54,512 bases of DNA from Lachnospira sp900551945. Lineage in GTDB: Bacteria; Bacillota; Clostridia; Lachnospirales; Lachnospiraceae. Where the stretch lies: positions 1-54,512 of the forward strand of contig DBFCCI010000053.1 of NCBI GenBank assembly GCA_048380335.1, given 5' to 3'. Shown here piece after piece: positions 18,684 through 28,384 of this stretch (within the stretch, counting starts at the first letter, position 1; each line of letters opens with the position of its first letter). Position numbers and translations under genes: made by a program. Below the pieces are notes generated by a model that worked only from the letters and a program-made list of their open reading frames with translations, did not search any database and was not told the origin of the DNA.

Positions 18684-19484
18684 TTATGGGCGAAGTCCCA
18701 TACCACCTTCAAGTGTAATTGTTTCACCGTTCATATACTTGAAATCTTCTGACGCAAGTTGAACACATACTCGTCCGATTTCTTTTTCAACATCACCATA
18801 GTGACCTGCTGGTGGCATTTTAACGTTTTCTTTGAATGCCTGTGGATAAGCCTTTTCAAAGTTCTCAAGCTGTGCTGTCCATGCAAGTGGGCAGATTACA
18901 TTAGTGTTAATTCCATCCTTACCCCATTCTGTAGCCGCAACTCTTGAAAGCCCTCTTATACCTTCTTTGGCAGCAGCATAAGCACATTGACCAAAATTAC
19001 CAAAAAGACCAGCACCCGAAGCAAAGTTAATGATACTTCCCTTAGTTTCCTTTAAATATGGATAACAAGCCTTCATATAATAAAATGCTGCATAAAGTCC
19101 TGAATAAATTGCAAGATCAAATTGTTCTGTTGTATGGTCATTAATTGTAACACCAGAAGCTGAAGCCTGTGCATTATTAATAAGTACATCAATTCTTCCA
19201 AATGTATCAATTGCTTGCTTTACTACATTGCCTACAACTGCTTCATTGTCTGCTCCTGCACTTACATCTGCTTGTACTGGAAGCACCTTTATTCCATAAA
19301 GTCTTTCAAGTTCTTCTTTTGCATCTTCTAACTTCTTTACGTTTCTTCCTGTTAATACAAGATTTGCACCCTCTTTTGCATAAGCTGTTGCAATACCATA
19401 ACCAATTGAACCGCAGCTTCCATCACTTAATACTGCTCGTCCACCACCTGTAATAATAGCTGTCTTACCTGTTAAAAATCCCAT
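18684..19484 (-). CDS. Short-chain dehydrogenase/reductase
   Basis: 266 residues. The Rossmann NAD(P) site is ITGGGRAVLSDGSCGSIGYG, with an insertion between the usual glycines, and NNAQASASG supplies the NNAG-like motif. The catalytic triad is S156, Y169 and K173 (CAYAAAKEG). The C terminus NGETITLEGGMGLRP is typical of SDR proteins. The insertion GSCGSIGYG recalls enoyl-reductase-like SDRs, but the YxxxK spacing is classical. Substrate unknown. First gene of a probable two-gene operon with the GNAT protein; AGGAGG precedes the ATG. Confidence 0.85.
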   Translation of the reverse strand: MGFLTGKTAIITGGGRAVLSDGSCGSIGYGIATAYAKEGANLVLTGRNVKKLEDAKEELERLYGIKVLPVQADVSAGADNEAVVGNVVKQAIDTFGRIDVLINNAQASASGVTINDHTTEQFDLAIYSGLYAAFYYMKACYPYLKETKGSIINFASGAGLFGNFGQCAYAAAKEGIRGLSRVAATEWGKDGINTNVICPLAWTAQLENFEKAYPQAFKENVKMPPAGHYGDVEKEIGRVCVQLASEDFKYMNGETITLEGGMGLRP

Positions 19485-19784
19485 AATACATCCTCCTATA
19501 ATTTACTTTGTTTAATCAATTAAATATTTAACCATTTAAGCTTTACTTTTAATACAACTATTTATTCTAATACTATTCAATATCATAAAATACATTATTC
19601 CATTTGTTCAAGTTCAAATATGTATAAATACTCTATATCATTTATCATGTTTTAATCTGACAATACTTATATAAGTGTACCAAATTCTATGTAAATTTAC
19701 AAGGCATTTTGTCAATAGTCAGTATTTTTTCTCAATAAATAGTTAAATAATATTATTTAATGCTAATTTTTTCACAACTCTTTG
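19485..19784. other. Intergenic region upstream of the SDR gene
   Basis: 300 AT-rich bases. On the minus strand a TTGACA (19710-19715) is present without a convincing -10, and the 12-bp palindrome ACTTATATAAGT lies further down. No hairpin terminator for the chemoreceptor gene was identified. Confidence 0.4.
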
Positions 19785-21494
19785 TTATACCTGAAACTTT
19801 TCTACCATGTGAACCATTGTCTGAACCTGCGCTGATTGTTCTTCACTTATTGCCGCTGTTTCTTCTGATGAAGCTGAGTTATTATCAACAATTTCTGCTA
19901 TATGTGAAATATTCTTATCAATTAATTGTATACTTTCAACCTCTTTGCCAAGCGACTCTGCTATTTCAATCATCTTTTCTGTAGCTCCTTTAGCTCCTTG
20001 CATTACATCTGTCATATTAGCTTCCGTAGCATCAGCAATTACAATTCCTTTATCTACTGCGTCAATAGTGTTTTGTATCAATCTTGTTGTTTCTCCTGCT
20101 GCCTGTGTTGACTGTTCTGCAAGGTGCTTTACTTGCTCTGCTACAACTGCAAAGCCTTTGCCCGCTTCACCTGCTCTTGCTGCTTCAATAGAAGCATTTA
20201 ATGATAAAAGATTAGTCTGTTCTGCAATATCTTCAATAACTTCAATAATAGAATGTATTTCTTTTGAACATTCACTAATTTCATTGATAGCTACCTTTAA
20301 CTCTTGCATTTTGTTATTGCCATCTTCAACAACCTTAGCTGCCTGCCTTGAAATCTCTGCTGTTTCCTTTGCTTCGTTTGCCTTTTCCTCCATGCTCTTA
20401 GCTATATCATCAATCATTACCGTAGTTTCTGCAATCTTACTTGCTTGTATTGTACAGCCTTCTGCCAAATCTGATGAAGCCGTTGCAAGTTGTTCTGAGC
20501 CACTTCCAATCTCTCCCGCAGCATTTTGAATAGTGCTTAAAGTCTTTTTAGTATCAGCAATAATCTTAATCATCGACTCTTTAATCTTAACAAATTCACC
20601 TACATATTCTTTAGTAATCTCTACATTATAATTACCTTGCCCCATCTGCCCTAGCACTTCTGAAAGCTCTGATATCATATTAGTAAAATTATTATTCATA
20701 AAATTAATAGCACCGACCATCATACCAACTTCGCTGTCATCTTCCTTTAAATCCATATTATTTACAAAATGACCTTGTGCTAATTCTCTTAATTGGTCAG
20801 ATATCTTAACAATAGGTGCAAGAAGTTCTTGCTTAGAAAATACAACCATTGACCTTATTCTTTGCACTATAAATAAAAATGCAACAATAAACATAACCAT
20901 ACTTACATACATAGCAATATTAAACTTGCTCTTTGTACTTGACATACGGCTTTGAATATCTTGTATACAAGAATCAGTGCTTGAATTAATCTCTTTTACA
21001 ACACTTGCATAGTCATTGCCAAATACATAGCCTTGAGCTTCTATTAAGTTTCCTTCTTGAACTTTACTCATTGCATTTTCTTCAATAGGTACAAGATTAT
21101 TTGACATATCAGCTATATGTTCAAGCTGTTTCCATTCACTGTCTTTTAGATTGTTAGCTTTAAGTCCAGACCATGCTATATCTCTATTCTTATCTTCATT
21201 AAGTTCTTTCATATAGTCATTATAATACGTCTTATCACCTGTCGCTGCATAGCCTTGTACTGATGCTGTAAGTAACTTAGAGCCTAACCTATACTGATTA
21301 AGATACATAGTATTTTCTAATTGCTCTTGTGATACTCTGCTAAGTCCTATATTACTACCAATAAATACAAAAAGTAATATAATACCAATTGCTACCATTA
21401 TACAAGTTTGCCTAACATTCCTATCTAACCTTTTAGATTGACCATTGCTAAATTGTTTTATGTTTTTGTCTTCTTGTTCTTTAGCAGCCTTCAT
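19785..21494 (-). CDS. Methyl-accepting chemotaxis protein, membrane receptor
   Basis: 569 residues. Membrane helix 1 is about 31-48, followed by a helical extracellular sensor of about 140 residues, then helix 2 at about 191-211 (FNIAMYVSMVMFIVAFLFIV). A HAMP-like region and a long cytoplasmic coiled coil follow. The signalling tip is EVIEDIAEQTNLLSLNASIE with AARAGEAGKGFAVVAEQVKH after it, nearly identical to the universal hairpin that binds CheA and CheW. The sensor looks like a four-helix bundle; no PAS or Cache domain is evident. Ligand unknown. Together with flagellin and the CZB receptor it points to a motile cell. AAGGAGATGG precedes the ATG. Confidence 0.93.
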   Translation of the reverse strand: MKAAKEQEDKNIKQFSNGQSKRLDRNVRQTCIMVAIGIILLFVFIGSNIGLSRVSQEQLENTMYLNQYRLGSKLLTASVQGYAATGDKTYYNDYMKELNEDKNRDIAWSGLKANNLKDSEWKQLEHIADMSNNLVPIEENAMSKVQEGNLIEAQGYVFGNDYASVVKEINSSTDSCIQDIQSRMSSTKSKFNIAMYVSMVMFIVAFLFIVQRIRSMVVFSKQELLAPIVKISDQLRELAQGHFVNNMDLKEDDSEVGMMVGAINFMNNNFTNMISELSEVLGQMGQGNYNVEITKEYVGEFVKIKESMIKIIADTKKTLSTIQNAAGEIGSGSEQLATASSDLAEGCTIQASKIAETTVMIDDIAKSMEEKANEAKETAEISRQAAKVVEDGNNKMQELKVAINEISECSKEIHSIIEVIEDIAEQTNLLSLNASIEAARAGEAGKGFAVVAEQVKHLAEQSTQAAGETTRLIQNTIDAVDKGIVIADATEANMTDVMQGAKGATEKMIEIAESLGKEVESIQLIDKNISHIAEIVDNNSASSEETAAISEEQSAQVQTMVHMVEKFQV

Positions 21495-21811
21495 AACACC
21501 ATCTCCTTTGTCTTTAATCTAACCACATTATCATATATACTCTAACACTTTACATCTTTTAATTTTTATATACTAATCAAGTTAATCTACTTGACATATT
21601 CAAATATCTTTTACAAATATATAATATTTTCCAATTCTATTTTTTTAATTTTTCACTACTTAAATATATTAAATGCCAAAAAACATTTTTTAATATAGTT
21701 AAATTTAATAATTTAACACAAATAAATCTTTCAATTACCTTTTAATACTCTAACACTATTAAATAAGTCTAATACTTTTATTGTATAAATTAATTTTATG
21801 TTCTACCAAAA
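21495..21811. other. Intergenic region upstream of the chemoreceptor
   Basis: About 320 bases, extremely AT-rich. A GATAAT hexamer on the minus strand near the chemoreceptor could be a -10, but no matching -35 or clear sigma-D (flagellar) promoter was found. No ORF. Confidence 0.4.
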
Positions 21812-21840
21812 TGTGTCAGAGTCTTTATAACTCTGACACA
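21812..21840 (-). terminator. Rho-independent terminator of ppdK
   Basis: Perfect 11-bp arms TGTGTCAGAGT and ACTCTGACACA with a 7-base loop, followed by TTTTGG on the minus strand; 58 bases past the ppdK stop. Confidence 0.75.
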
Positions 21841-21898
21841 CTCAAAACTTATTAATATTATCTTATAAGCTAGTATTGCTTAATTATATTTATCAAAT

Positions 21899-24778
21899 TT
21901 ACTTATTATCTTTATTATCATTATAAGCTTTCTTAGCTTCTGCTATTCCAGCTTTAACTCCTGCAAGTCCTGCTGCTGCTACTTCCTTACCTACTTTAGC
22001 AGCTTCTTTACCAATCCTTGTAGCTTCTTTTGCAACCTCTTTACCTACTTTTGTAGCTTCTGCTGCGACCTTTTTAGCCTTTTCCTTAATCTCATCTGAA
22101 TCTGATGAATCTTCAACTTCTCCTTCACAAACTTCACAAGCTTTATCTTCTTTAAACTTTAATGCTGCCTGTGCTGCTGCAAGTCTTGCAATAGGAACTC
22201 TAAATGGAGAACAGCTTACATAATTAAGTCCAGCTTTATGACAGAATTCAATACTTGATGGGTCACCGCCATGCTCGCCACAAATACCACACTTTAATTC
22301 TGGGCGTGTGCTACGACCTTTTTTAACAGCCATCTGTACTAATTGTCCAACACCATTCTGGTCTAATCTTGCAAATGGGTCTGACTCATATATCTTACTC
22401 TTGTAATATGCGTCAAGGAACTTACCTGCATCATCTCTTGAGAAACCAAATGTCATCTGTGTAAGGTCATTAGTACCAAATGAGAAGAATTCAGCTTCCT
22501 GTGCTATCTCATTAGCTAATAAAGCGGCTCTTGGAATTTCAATCATAGTACCAATCTTATACTTGATATCAGAGTTCCTTTCCTTCTTAACCTGCTCTGC
22601 TGTTTCAACAACTACATCTTTAACAAACTTTAATTCTTTTCTTTCACCAACTAAAGGTATCATAATCTCTGGAACGATATCATAACCATCTTCCTGTGCC
22701 ACTTCAATAGCAGCTTCCATTACAGCTCTTGTCTGCATTTTTGCAATCTCTGGATATGTTACCGCAAGACGACAACCTCTATGTCCCATCATAGGGTTAA
22801 ATTCGTGAAGTGCATCACAAGTTGCCTTAATCTCTTCTACTGATATACCCATTTCTTCTGATAAAGCCTTGATATCCTTTTCTTCTGTTGGAATAAATTC
22901 ATGAAGAGGTGGGTCTAAATATCTTACTGTCATTGGTCTTCCTTCAAGGGCTTTATACATCGCCTTAAAGTCAGCCTTTTGGAATACAAGAAGCTCATTA
23001 AGTGCTTCTTCTCTGCCTTCAAGTGTCTTAGAAAGTATCATTTTACGAATCTTAGGTATTCTGTCATCACCAAAGAACATATGCTCTGTACGACAAAGAC
23101 CAATTCCTTCTGCGCCGAGATTTACAGCATTCTTAGTATCTTGTGGTGTATCTGCGTTAGTTCTTACACCAAGCTTTCTAAAGCTGTCTGCCCAATTCAT
23201 AATCCTTTCAAAGTTACCACTTACAGTTGCTTCAACTGTCTTAATATCTCCATCATATATCTTACCTGTAGAACCATCAAGAGAAATGTAATCTCCTTCT
23301 TTGTAAGTGTGTTCTCCAAGTGTAAATGTCTTAGCTTCTTCATCAATAACGATGTCTCCACAACCTGATACACAACAAGTTCCCATACCTCTTGCAACAA
23401 CGGCAGCATGGCTTGTCATACCACCTCTTACAGTAAGAATACCTTGTGAAGCGTGCATACCTTCAATATCTTCTGGTGAAGTTTCAAGTCTTACTAATAT
23501 AACTCTTTCACCTCGTCCACCTTTACCTGCTGCCTTTGCATCTTCAGCATTGAAGTAAATCTTACCAGCAGCAGCTCCTGGTGATGCTGGAAGTGCTTGA
23601 CCAATAACTTCTCCATTCTTAAGTGCTTCTGCATCAAACATTGGGTGAAGAAGCTGGTCAAGTGACTTAGCATCTATTCTAAGAACAGCTTCTTCTTTTG
23701 TAATCTTACCTTCATCTACAAGGTCACAAGCTATCTGAATAGCTGCTTGAGCTGTTCTCTTACCATTTCTTGTCTGAAGGAAATATAACTTACCTTCTTC
23801 AATTGTAAATTCCATATCCTGCATATCTGCGTAATGGTCTTCAAGCTTCATTGCAAGGTCGATAAACTGCTTGTAACAATCTGGCAAATCTTTTTCAAGC
23901 TGTGTAATTGGCTGTGGTGTTCTTACACCTGCAACAACATCTTCACCCTGTGCATTGATTAAGTATTCACCATAAATACCTTTCTGTCCTGTAGATGGGT
24001 TTCTTGTAAATGCAACACCTGTTCCTGATGTTTCACCCTTGTTACCAAATACCATTGTCTGCACGTTTACAGCAGTTCCCCAGTCGCCCGGAATATCATT
24101 CATTCTTCTATATACAATGGCTCTTTCATTGTCCCAAGACTTAAATACTGCCTTAACAGCTTCTATAAGCTGTATCTTAGGGTCTTGTGGGAAATCTTCA
24201 CCATTCATATTGTCTTTATATACTTTCTTAAACTTTTCAACGAGATTTTTCATATCTTCTGCTGTAAGTTCTGTATCATACTTTACACCCTTCTCAGCTT
24301 TCACGTCATCAATAATGCTTTCAAAGAATGACTTTGGAACTTCCATTACAACATCTGAAAACATCTGAATAAATCTTCTATATGAATCATAAGCAAATCT
24401 TTCGTTACCCGTCTTTAACGCAAATCCCTTAACTGATTCATCATTCAAGCCTAAGTTAAGAATTGTGTCCATCATACCAGGCATAGAAGCTCTTGCTCCT
24501 GAACGTACAGATACAAGTAATGGATTACTTGTATCACCAAACTTCTTATCATTTACCTGCTCAAGCCAACTTAAGGCTTCAAATATCTGAGCTTGTATCT
24601 CATCTGTAATCTTCTTTCCACTTTTATAATAATCTGTACACGCCTCTGTTGTTACTGTAAATCCTTGTGGAATTGGCATTCCTAAAACTGTCATTTCAGC
24701 AAGGTTTGCACCTTTTCCTCCCAAAAGCGCTCTCATGTCTGCATTTCCTTCATTAAACTTATACACCCATTTAGTCAT
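21899..24778 (-). CDS. ppdK: Pyruvate, phosphate dikinase with an extra C-terminal tail
   Basis: 959 residues from the ATG at 24778 (MTKWVYKFNEG), chosen for its GGAGG site and family N terminus. It interconverts pyruvate, ATP and phosphate with PEP, AMP and pyrophosphate, a key reversible glycolytic step in anaerobes. The ATP-grasp domain is N-terminal. The phosphorylated His is in GGMTSHAAVVARGMG. The PEP domain ends with CGICGEHGGDPSSIEFCHKA and ARLAAAQAALKF. Family members end there, near residue 880. This one adds about 80 residues: an acidic linker (EGEVEDSSDSDE) then an Ala/Lys/Val-rich amphipathic helix with repeats like ATKVGKEVAKEATRIGKEAA. It is transcribed alone from the promoter at 24819-24847. 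Confidence 0.96.
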   Translation of the reverse strand: MTKWVYKFNEGNADMRALLGGKGANLAEMTVLGMPIPQGFTVTTEACTDYYKSGKKITDEIQAQIFEALSWLEQVNDKKFGDTSNPLLVSVRSGARASMPGMMDTILNLGLNDESVKGFALKTGNERFAYDSYRRFIQMFSDVVMEVPKSFFESIIDDVKAEKGVKYDTELTAEDMKNLVEKFKKVYKDNMNGEDFPQDPKIQLIEAVKAVFKSWDNERAIVYRRMNDIPGDWGTAVNVQTMVFGNKGETSGTGVAFTRNPSTGQKGIYGEYLINAQGEDVVAGVRTPQPITQLEKDLPDCYKQFIDLAMKLEDHYADMQDMEFTIEEGKLYFLQTRNGKRTAQAAIQIACDLVDEGKITKEEAVLRIDAKSLDQLLHPMFDAEALKNGEVIGQALPASPGAAAGKIYFNAEDAKAAGKGGRGERVILVRLETSPEDIEGMHASQGILTVRGGMTSHAAVVARGMGTCCVSGCGDIVIDEEAKTFTLGEHTYKEGDYISLDGSTGKIYDGDIKTVEATVSGNFERIMNWADSFRKLGVRTNADTPQDTKNAVNLGAEGIGLCRTEHMFFGDDRIPKIRKMILSKTLEGREEALNELLVFQKADFKAMYKALEGRPMTVRYLDPPLHEFIPTEEKDIKALSEEMGISVEEIKATCDALHEFNPMMGHRGCRLAVTYPEIAKMQTRAVMEAAIEVAQEDGYDIVPEIMIPLVGERKELKFVKDVVVETAEQVKKERNSDIKYKIGTMIEIPRAALLANEIAQEAEFFSFGTNDLTQMTFGFSRDDAGKFLDAYYKSKIYESDPFARLDQNGVGQLVQMAVKKGRSTRPELKCGICGEHGGDPSSIEFCHKAGLNYVSCSPFRVPIARLAAAQAALKFKEDKACEVCEGEVEDSSDSDEIKEKAKKVAAEATKVGKEVAKEATRIGKEAAKVGKEVAAAGLAGVKAGIAEAKKAYNDNKDNK

Positions 24779-24818
24779 AACTAGAAGTCCTCCGTTAATC
24801 AATTTTTTATTTGTTAAA

Positions 24819-24847
24819 ATTATAACACAATTTATTGAATACTGCAA
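24819..24847 (-). promoter_or_regulatory. Promoter of ppdK
   Basis: On the minus strand TTGCAG (24842-24847), a 17-base spacer and a perfect TATAAT (24819-24824), 40 bases before the ATG. Confidence 0.8.
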
Positions 24848-25028
24848 CAAATTGTTTATATTATAATGTAATTTTATTACTTTTATGTGAATTTTTCCAG
24901 TTTTTTTTATTTTTTAATGAAAATATTCATTTCAAGCACAAATTAATGATAAATATTTGGTTTTTATCATGTATACGGCATCCTTTACAAATGGACTTAA
25001 ATGTGGCATTATATTTAAGGAAATTTAT

Positions 25029-25116
25029 GATAAACTCGATTTTTAGTTTATCAAATTATTGCGACAATCGCTAATGTCTTGTGTAAGCACAAACTTCGTC
25101 TAATTGTTCGCATAAA
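25029..25116 (+). repeat. Dispersed hairpin family B, copy 4
   Basis: Contains ATTATTGCGACAATCG, the apex CTTGTGTAAGCACA and the closing TTGTTCGCATAAA. The outer arms TTATTGCGA and TCGCATAA pair. It lies between ppdK and the DUF4250 gene, close to the latter's promoter region. Confidence 0.55.
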
Positions 25117-25163
25117 TAAATAACAGACAGATATGTATATTATATGCAGAAAGGTGTTTTAAT

Positions 25164-25343
25164 ATGAATAATTTACCAAAAGACCCTGTAATGTTACTTA
25201 GCTTTACTAATACTCAATTAAGAGATAATTTTGCTAACCTTGAAGAATTTTGCAAGGCTTATATTGTTAATGAAAATGATATTGTAAATACACTAAAGAA
25301 TATTGATTATGAATATGATAAAAGTGTTAATCAATTCATTTAA
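25164..25343 (+). CDS. DUF4250 family small protein
   Basis: 59 residues: begins MNNLPKDPVMLLSFTNTQLR and ends DYEYDKSVNQFI. The pattern LPKDPVMLLS..NTQLRDN...LEEFC...I..TL..IDYEYD...NQF is that of DUF4250, a small cytosolic protein of unknown function common in Clostridia; the middle resembles a helix-turn-helix. GAAAGGTG lies upstream of the ATG. It stands alone on the plus strand between two family B hairpins and ends at a terminator (25493-25532). Confidence 0.8.
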   Translation: MNNLPKDPVMLLSFTNTQLRDNFANLEEFCKAYIVNENDIVNTLKNIDYEYDKSVNQFI

Positions 25344-25395
25344 GATTATCACTACTATTTTAGTTTATACAAAGAATTTGTATTCTTTCTAATAC

Positions 25396-25490
25396 AATGA
25401 TAAGAAATACATCCCACTAGTTTCTCAAGTTATTACGGTAGCTGTCAATGTCTTGTGCAATCACTTACTTTGACTTGTTGTTCGCATAAA
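25396..25490 (+). repeat. Dispersed hairpin family B, copy 5
   Basis: It begins AATGATAAGAAATACATC, has the apex CTTGTGCAATCACT and ends TTGTTCGCATAAA. It lies just after the DUF4250 gene and directly abuts a terminator. Confidence 0.6.
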
Positions 25491-25492
25491 TT

Positions 25493-25532
25493 AAGTCCCA
25501 CACTTATTTATCATAATAGAAGTGTGGGACTT
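25493..25532 (+). terminator. Terminator between DUF4250 and mcrC (convergent)
   Basis: Perfect 13-bp arms AAGTCCCACACTT and AAGTGTGGGACTT with a 14-base loop; TTTT follows on the plus strand. Confidence 0.7.
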
Positions 25533-25620
25533 TTATAGTTTTAAAAATAATAATATCAACTATTTTCGTGACTTTCAGCCCCACAGCAAGTTATGAAGTT
25601 TTTCACCACTTATTTATAAC

Positions 25621-26673
25621 TTATTTTGTTTCTATAAAAAACTCTTTTGCAATATTTTCTAATTGCCTTTTTATTTGTGGAAATGGTTGATTTAAGTCGA
25701 GTGTCTTTACCCATATCGTATTGCCACTCATTAGATACTTATTATCTGGCGTTATCTGTTCTTGTGTTTTGGCATAAAGAAGCATACCTGCAACATCTCC
25801 CGTATTATCTTTGTCAAGATTTTTTACATAAGCAAATATCTGATAGAGATTATCTGAATGTATAGTATTTGTATTATAATTAGTTTGAAATGTATGCTCA
25901 TAGTATTTCGCATCTATTATCAATGTCTTATTATTATATTTTAGTGTAATATCTGTAATCATCTTAGGAAGAAATTGTATTACTCCATCATCTGTATTCC
26001 ACTGTATCTTATCTGGATTAGCATTGTATTCAGGGTGATGGTATCTATAATATTCTAAGATGAACTTTTCATAAATGCTGTGCATTGCTCTTTCATCAAT
26101 AAAAGTCGCTAATTTTATATCACCTTTATCAGTTGACAATATAAGCCCCGTAAGTACTAAATAACATATATTTATTAACATCTTATAATTTTGATTATTT
26201 CTTTGGTATCTTATGTTTTGCCATTGTATTTTATTTATATCAATATTATCTATACTATTAAAAAACACAAGATTTTTCTTCAAAATTACCTTGTGTTTTG
26301 CTTTTACTGTATCTTGTTTTATTAAAATTTGCATTGTAGCTTTTAAGATTTGATTTAGTAAATTATTTTCTGACAGCTCATCATATTCGCAAGCTAATTT
26401 ATTACTGCATTGTACCCTATCTTTAACAGTCCCATAAATGTCTAGCTTTCCCCTAAGTACTGACAAGCTTTCTGATTTTCCTATATACTCTTTATGCAAA
26501 CCATGCTTTAACTGACTTGCAACGCCTTTTCCCAATATTGCAGAAAACATATCATGTATATTTTCAAAATCTTCTGTCTGTATCATGTCATAGTTAGCTT
26601 GATTTAACGTGTGAAATGAGTATGCAAGCATATAGTATATATTTTTTATTAAAATGCCCTTGTCATTAATCAT
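25621..26673 (-). CDS. mcrC: McrC, nuclease subunit of a McrBC-type modification-dependent restriction system
   Basis: 350 residues. The N terminus IKNIYYMLAYSFHTLN and the central SESLSVLRGKLDIYGTVKDR are hallmarks of McrC. The PD-(D/E)XK nuclease core is visible as ITDITLKYNNKTLIIDAKYY near residue 240-255. McrC cuts DNA when driven by the McrB GTPase. It overlaps the end of mcrB by 8 bases, so the subunits are translationally coupled. Confidence 0.88.
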   Translation of the reverse strand: MINDKGILIKNIYYMLAYSFHTLNQANYDMIQTEDFENIHDMFSAILGKGVASQLKHGLHKEYIGKSESLSVLRGKLDIYGTVKDRVQCSNKLACEYDELSENNLLNQILKATMQILIKQDTVKAKHKVILKKNLVFFNSIDNIDINKIQWQNIRYQRNNQNYKMLINICYLVLTGLILSTDKGDIKLATFIDERAMHSIYEKFILEYYRYHHPEYNANPDKIQWNTDDGVIQFLPKMITDITLKYNNKTLIIDAKYYEHTFQTNYNTNTIHSDNLYQIFAYVKNLDKDNTGDVAGMLLYAKTQEQITPDNKYLMSGNTIWVKTLDLNQPFPQIKRQLENIAKEFFIETK

Positions 26674-28384
26674 TATCTAGCACTCCCATTAAAATGTCTT
26701 TCCATTTCAGCAATTTACTAGGCTCGTCAAACCAATACTCCTCTAGCATAGGAATAATATCATACTCCACCACAGCCCTTAACCACTCACAGCTATATTT
26801 TTCTTGATTACAAAAATAACTATGACCAATTAAAAAGCCTTTTCCAAGTGACGGGTCATTTAAAATCTCTTGATTTAACTCTTTTATTTTTTCAATTAAT
26901 TCTTCAAATGTAGTATCATTAAACTCTTGTATATAATTTTGAAACATTTCCGAATTAAAGGCTGGCTCTATTTCAAAAAAACTAAATCTTCGTCTTAACG
27001 CATAATCAATTAATGAAAGGCTTCTATCTGCGGTATTCATCATACCTATTATATAGATATTTTCTGGCACAGAAAATGGTAATCCATTATAAGCCAATGT
27101 CAATGCTTTTCCCCTGTAGTCTTTTTCAATCAACATAAGCAATTCACCAAATATCTTACTCATATTTCCCCTATTGATTTCGTCAATTATAAAGAAATAA
27201 TCCAAATTGGGATTACCTTCTGCTTTTTTACAAAAATTATAAAAAATACCATTTTTAAGTTCAAACTCACCATTGCCATTAGGCTTATAACCCATAATAA
27301 AGTCTTCATAAGAATAGTTTTGATGAAATTGTATCAGCTCAACCCTTGAACTATCTTTAACTCCCATAATAGAATATGCCAGTCTTTTTGCGATAAATGT
27401 CTTGCCAACACCCGGCGCACCTTGTAAAATTATATTTTTCTTATTAAGCAAAAGTCCCTTTAATGCTTCATATTTTCTAGGACTCATATAGACTTCTGAT
27501 AAAAAGTCTTCCTTATTATAATAGTATTCTTTTATAACATTTTTTTCGTTGCTATTGTGTTGTGCTATAATATTTATAATTACATCATACTCACCCTTTG
27601 TAAGTCCGAAAATATATCCTTGTTGATTTACAAAGTATTCCATCTTTTCAAGCTCTGGTGTAGCTTTTAATATTTCACAATCAATAGGCGTATCAATATC
27701 ATTTTCTTCAAAATAAAGTGTCTGTCTGCCATTTTTATTTTTATTAACTAACTCTGCTAACCCAACTACTTGATTTATAGGGCTAGGAACATAAATAATT
27801 AACTTATCTCCTGCCTTTGCGTCAAGAAAATTCTGAAATTGCGTTGCTTTGTCACCACTATTATTATACTCAATATAATTTTCCCAATCATAATCGTCAA
27901 CATTTTCTGGACTCCAAAACTTAGGATTCATATTAAGCCACCAGTAATTGATATTATTTTGACAATTATTTGCATATAGATTAACCTTCGAAAAATCATA
28001 ATCTTTTAATGCTTCTGCTAACTTTGGCTTTAACTTCCAAATAAAAGTGCCATCTTTTTTGTTAGCATTTTGACCAGTAAAAAGAACAGGCCAATATTTC
28101 TTTTTGCCGTCAAACTCCAATCCAAATACTTTGTAACCTGTTTTATTTACAATGCGCTTGGCTAGTGAGGTTGCAACATTGTTATAAAAATTATAACTTT
28201 CTCCATACTTTACCGACAACTGCTTACAACTTGCCATTCCGCCATAGTCTACCATTCTATAAAGTAGTTCTAGGCTATGCTTATCAAATATTTCTTTATC
28301 TTTAAAAAGCTCTTTCCACTGTTTTACTGTAATATTAGACTTAACATTTCCACCAATCCAGTTATTCTTTTTGACATTAGTCAT
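26666..28384 (-). CDS. mcrB: McrB-type GTPase with an EVE-like modified-base-binding domain
   Basis: 572 residues from the ATG at 28384 (GAGAGGTG before it). Residues about 145-270 look like an EVE domain: NYWWLNMNPKFWSPENV, then DAKAGDKLIIYVPSPINQVVG. EVE domains bind modified bases such as 5-methylcytosine. The motor follows: Walker A GAPGVGKT (about 322-329), Walker B FFIIDEINRGN, and MNTADRS, the McrB motif tied to GTP specificity. Residues 1-140 are an additional domain of uncertain type. With mcrC it forms a two-gene restriction operon aimed at modified foreign DNA. No methyltransferase adjoins, as expected for a type IV system. Confidence 0.87.
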   Translation of the reverse strand: MTNVKKNNWIGGNVKSNITVKQWKELFKDKEIFDKHSLELLYRMVDYGGMASCKQLSVKYGESYNFYNNVATSLAKRIVNKTGYKVFGLEFDGKKKYWPVLFTGQNANKKDGTFIWKLKPKLAEALKDYDFSKVNLYANNCQNNINYWWLNMNPKFWSPENVDDYDWENYIEYNNSGDKATQFQNFLDAKAGDKLIIYVPSPINQVVGLAELVNKNKNGRQTLYFEENDIDTPIDCEILKATPELEKMEYFVNQQGYIFGLTKGEYDVIINIIAQHNSNEKNVIKEYYYNKEDFLSEVYMSPRKYEALKGLLLNKKNIILQGAPGVGKTFIAKRLAYSIMGVKDSSRVELIQFHQNYSYEDFIMGYKPNGNGEFELKNGIFYNFCKKAEGNPNLDYFFIIDEINRGNMSKIFGELLMLIEKDYRGKALTLAYNGLPFSVPENIYIIGMMNTADRSLSLIDYALRRRFSFFEIEPAFNSEMFQNYIQEFNDTTFEELIEKIKELNQEILNDPSLGKGFLIGHSYFCNQEKYSCEWLRAVVEYDIIPMLEEYWFDEPSKLLKWKDILMGVLDND

